From positions 1 to 6,962 of the forward strand of contig JAPPJA010000482.1 of the NCBI GenBank assembly GCA_028874675.1: a stretch of DNA of 6,962 bases. Direction: 5' to 3'. Below are positions 5,482-6,962 of the stretch, piece after piece. The stretch's first letter is position 1. Every line of letters starts with the position of its first letter. A program made the translations under genes and the position numbers. The DNA is from Chloroflexota bacterium. Lineage in GTDB: Bacteria; Chloroflexota; Dehalococcoidia; Lucifugimonadales; UBA3495. The notes beneath the pieces are model-generated. The model had not been told where the DNA came from and did not search any database. It saw only the letters and a program-made list of their open reading frames with translations.

Positions 5482-5521
5482 CCTTACCACTATGGTAATA
5501 TTGGTAAGGACAAGTCGTCAA
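5482..5521 (-). promoter_or_regulatory. Promoter and TTACCA/TGGTAA operator of the toxin-antitoxin operon
   Basis: On the plus strand the half-sites are TTACCA (5484-5489), TGGTAA (5493-5498) and TGGTAA (5502-5507), each three bases apart. The outer two extend to an 8-bp inverted repeat CCTTACCA/TGGTAAGG (5482-5489 and 5502-5509). On the minus strand TTGACG (5516-5521) is a good -35 and TACCAT (5492-5497, 18-base spacing) a possible -10 lying inside the half-sites. Bound antitoxin would block the promoter and might reach the ribosome binding site at 5476-5485. Confidence 0.65.
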
Positions 5522-5574
5522 TGGGCCCGGCACAAGACCAGGACCCTTCGATCATTGGGTATTGGGTACGCCTT

Positions 5575-5604
5575 GCCCCGTCTTAATTGTCGGGGCGAAT
5601 TTTA
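5575..5604 (+). terminator. Possible terminator hairpin upstream of the toxin-antitoxin operon
   Basis: GCCCCG (5575-5580) pairs with CGGGGC (5591-5596) around a 10-base loop and is followed on the plus strand by GAATTTTA. No plus-strand gene needs it, so it may be a remnant of an intergenic repeat. On the minus strand the tail is AAGGCG, which does not fit a terminator for the amine oxidase gene. Confidence 0.25.
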
Positions 5605-5648
5605 CGTCGGGGGCCGCCTTTGAGTAATTCACTCCCACCCTGGCTTGT

Positions 5649-5670
5649 CCCCTCCCTCTCAGGGGAGGGG
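5649..5670. repeat. Hairpin CCCCTCCC/GGGAGGGG after the amine oxidase gene
   Basis: A perfect 8-bp stem (5649-5656 with 5663-5670) with a 6-base loop begins 13 bases past the amine oxidase stop codon. No U-run follows on the minus strand, so it would not be a classical terminator but could stabilise the 3' end of the transcript. Its arms resemble the tandem repeats at 4820-4847. Confidence 0.6.
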
Positions 5671-5682
5671 CATTGATGATTG

Positions 5683-6962
5683 TCAGGCGTGGCAGGCGCC
5701 GTTGTGGTGGGCGGAGGGCGGCACGTCGAGGACCGGGTTGGTGTCGAAGAACCCCACGGGCTTCAGGCTGAAGCCGCAGTAAGCCACCGGGGAAATGGGC
5801 CAGTCCTCGGGTCGGGGCACGTGGTGGTAGCCCAGGGTGTACCACAGGACCAGGTCGGTATTTTCCACGTTACGGTCATTCCTGGTGTACTCGGGCAGGC
5901 CCGCGCCGCCGGGGTGCTGGTTGGGGTAGGGGCCGGTGGCGGACAGTTCGCCGGAGGCGTAGGGGGTAACCCACAGGTGCTTGCTCATGAATCCGGCCCG
6001 CTTCATTATGCTGGCGCTGGGGTGGGCAAAGGGCAGGATGTTCTCGCCGGGCATCAGCTTGTAGCCCACGGGCTGGCCCAGCGCGTTTTTGACCTGGGGG
6101 TTGGTAACCACCCAGTAACGTCCGCTCATGGGGTCCACCACCCGCTGGGCCTCCAACTCCGACTTCAGGGGCGTTGCCTCGGCATGGAAGGCGTTGGCGT
6201 GGGGATTGTCCGGCCCCAGGGGGTCGGCCACCGTGTTGACCTCAAGGACGGTGTTGGCCGGGCCGTCCACGTCCATATCCAGCCGGAAGTTGAAGAAGTG
6301 CTGGTGGATGTGGGCGTTGAGCAGGGGGGCCACCAGGGTGCCGTGCCGGGGAGTTTCGCCCTCGGCAATGCCGGCGGTGTTAATGATGCCGGTGAGCTTT
6401 ATTTCCAGCTGGATGCCGCCGTCCTGGTAGAGATACCAGAAGAAGCCGTACTCGTAGTTGCCCACCGTGGCCACGCTGGAAATGACCAGCCGGCGGGAGC
6501 GGCGGACCTCCACCTGGCCGGTGCGCCAGTCGGTGTGCTTCCAGAGGATGCCGTAGTCTTCCTCGTGCATGCACACGGCGTTGGGGATGGTGAAGGCGTC
6601 TCCGCTGCCGGTGTTGAGGTGGGCGTCGAAGTAGCGGATCTCGCCCAGGCAGTCGCAGCCCAGGGTCAGGGAGTTGGTCAGGGATCCGATGCCGTACTCC
6701 CCGGCGTCGAAGGCGTTCTTGCGGTAGTGGTCCGTACCGGGGTCGCCGTAGGGCACGACCATGTCGGACAGGGCGGCGCGGTGCAGGATGGGGCGGACGC
6801 GGCCCTGGTCTTCGTAGCCAACCTGGTGGAGGACCAGCCCCTCCCTGGGGGTGAACCCCACGCGCAGGCGCCACTTCTGCCAGCTTACGCCGTGGCCATC
6901 TACGGTAAAGCTGGGGCCCTCGGGCTGGGTGATTTCCAGGGGCTTCAGGTCCTGGCGGAACC
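5683..6962 (-). CDS. Copper-containing primary amine oxidase, C-terminal part (partial)
   Basis: The last 425 codons of a copper/topaquinone amine oxidase; the frame stays open through the right edge (FRQDLKPLEI at the edge), so the true start is outside. The enzyme oxidises primary amines with O2 to aldehyde, ammonia and H2O2. Counting from the first complete residue, the catalytic-base aspartate lies at about 85 in FDAGEYG. The tyrosine converted to topaquinone is the first Y of NYEY at about 169, two copper histidines are in HQH (about 219 and 221), and the third is in YHHVPRPEDWP (about 380). All catalytic features are present. Family members have about 640-680 residues, so roughly 220 N-terminal residues are missing. 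The protein ends shortly after the catalytic domain in AHHNGACHA. There is no neighbour on the same strand closer than the toxin-antitoxin operon, about 150 bases downstream of the stop. Confidence 0.95.
   Translation of the reverse strand, partial: FRQDLKPLEITQPEGPSFTVDGHGVSWQKWRLRVGFTPREGLVLHQVGYEDQGRVRPILHRAALSDMVVPYGDPGTDHYRKNAFDAGEYGIGSLTNSLTLGCDCLGEIRYFDAHLNTGSGDAFTIPNAVCMHEEDYGILWKHTDWRTGQVEVRRSRRLVISSVATVGNYEYGFFWYLYQDGGIQLEIKLTGIINTAGIAEGETPRHGTLVAPLLNAHIHQHFFNFRLDMDVDGPANTVLEVNTVADPLGPDNPHANAFHAEATPLKSELEAQRVVDPMSGRYWVVTNPQVKNALGQPVGYKLMPGENILPFAHPSASIMKRAGFMSKHLWVTPYASGELSATGPYPNQHPGGAGLPEYTRNDRNVENTDLVLWYTLGYHHVPRPEDWPISPVAYCGFSLKPVGFFDTNPVLDVPPSAHHNGACHA

Noticed and set aside
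5554..5567. ATTGGGT repeated twice in tandem
   Set aside because: Two 7-base copies are within what chance gives, and no partner feature was found.

Overview
The window reads as bacterial chromosomal DNA from a moderately high-GC organism. Coding density is interrupted by two gene-free stretches of several hundred bases, Shine-Dalgarno sites are strong, and most genes are single or paired units bounded by hairpin terminators. The mix is a 2-oxoacid:acceptor oxidoreductase, a fumarylacetoacetate hydrolase (FAH)-family enzyme, an acetolactate-synthase-like thiamine diphosphate (ThDP) enzyme, a copper amine oxidase and a PIN/AbrB toxin-antitoxin pair. It resembles a heterotrophic Chloroflexota (Dehalococcoidia/SAR202-like) genome or metagenome bin, but this placement is an impression from gene content and style, not something the sequence proves.

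Layout, left to right. Positions 1-189 (minus) are the first 63 codons of a 2-oxoacid:acceptor oxidoreductase gene that runs off the left edge; its roughly 145-base leader is rich in hairpins and one of them overlaps the ribosome binding site. Positions about 346-840 hold no convincing gene: only the promoter of that leader, several inverted repeats, and a weak plus-strand promoter. Positions 841-1629 (plus) encode a complete FAH-family hydrolase/isomerase, followed by a strong intrinsic terminator. Positions 1798-2648 (minus) are a two-gene unit of unknown function: a protein with two predicted membrane helices, then a 67-residue charged protein five bases downstream. The one 60-base line counted in this unit is lower in GC than a line counted in the next gene. 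Positions 2743-4380 (minus) encode a full-length ThDP enzyme with its own extended -10 promoter and a perfect 7-bp palindrome just upstream. Positions 4381-4854 are gene-free and carry small repeats. Positions 4855-5473 (minus) are an AbrB-type antitoxin and a VapC-like PIN toxin, overlapping by 23 bases, with an operator made of TTACCA/TGGTAA half-sites over the promoter. Positions 5683-6962 (minus) hold the C-terminal two thirds of a copper/topaquinone amine oxidase whose start lies beyond the right edge.

How the genes might work together: the four metabolic genes all belong to families that process aldehydes, 2-oxoacids or ring-cleavage products (amine to aldehyde by the amine oxidase; C-C bond chemistry on 2-oxoacids by the ThDP enzyme; hydrolysis or isomerisation of acylpyruvate-like compounds by the FAH enzyme; oxidation of a 2-oxoacid to acyl-CoA by the oxidoreductase). 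They sit in separate transcription units on both strands, so a shared pathway is only a hypothesis. Nothing here is clearly a new defence or mobile system. The most unexplained items are the structured leader at 190-333, the membrane-protein/small-protein pair at 1798-2648, and the control regions of the ThDP and toxin-antitoxin genes.
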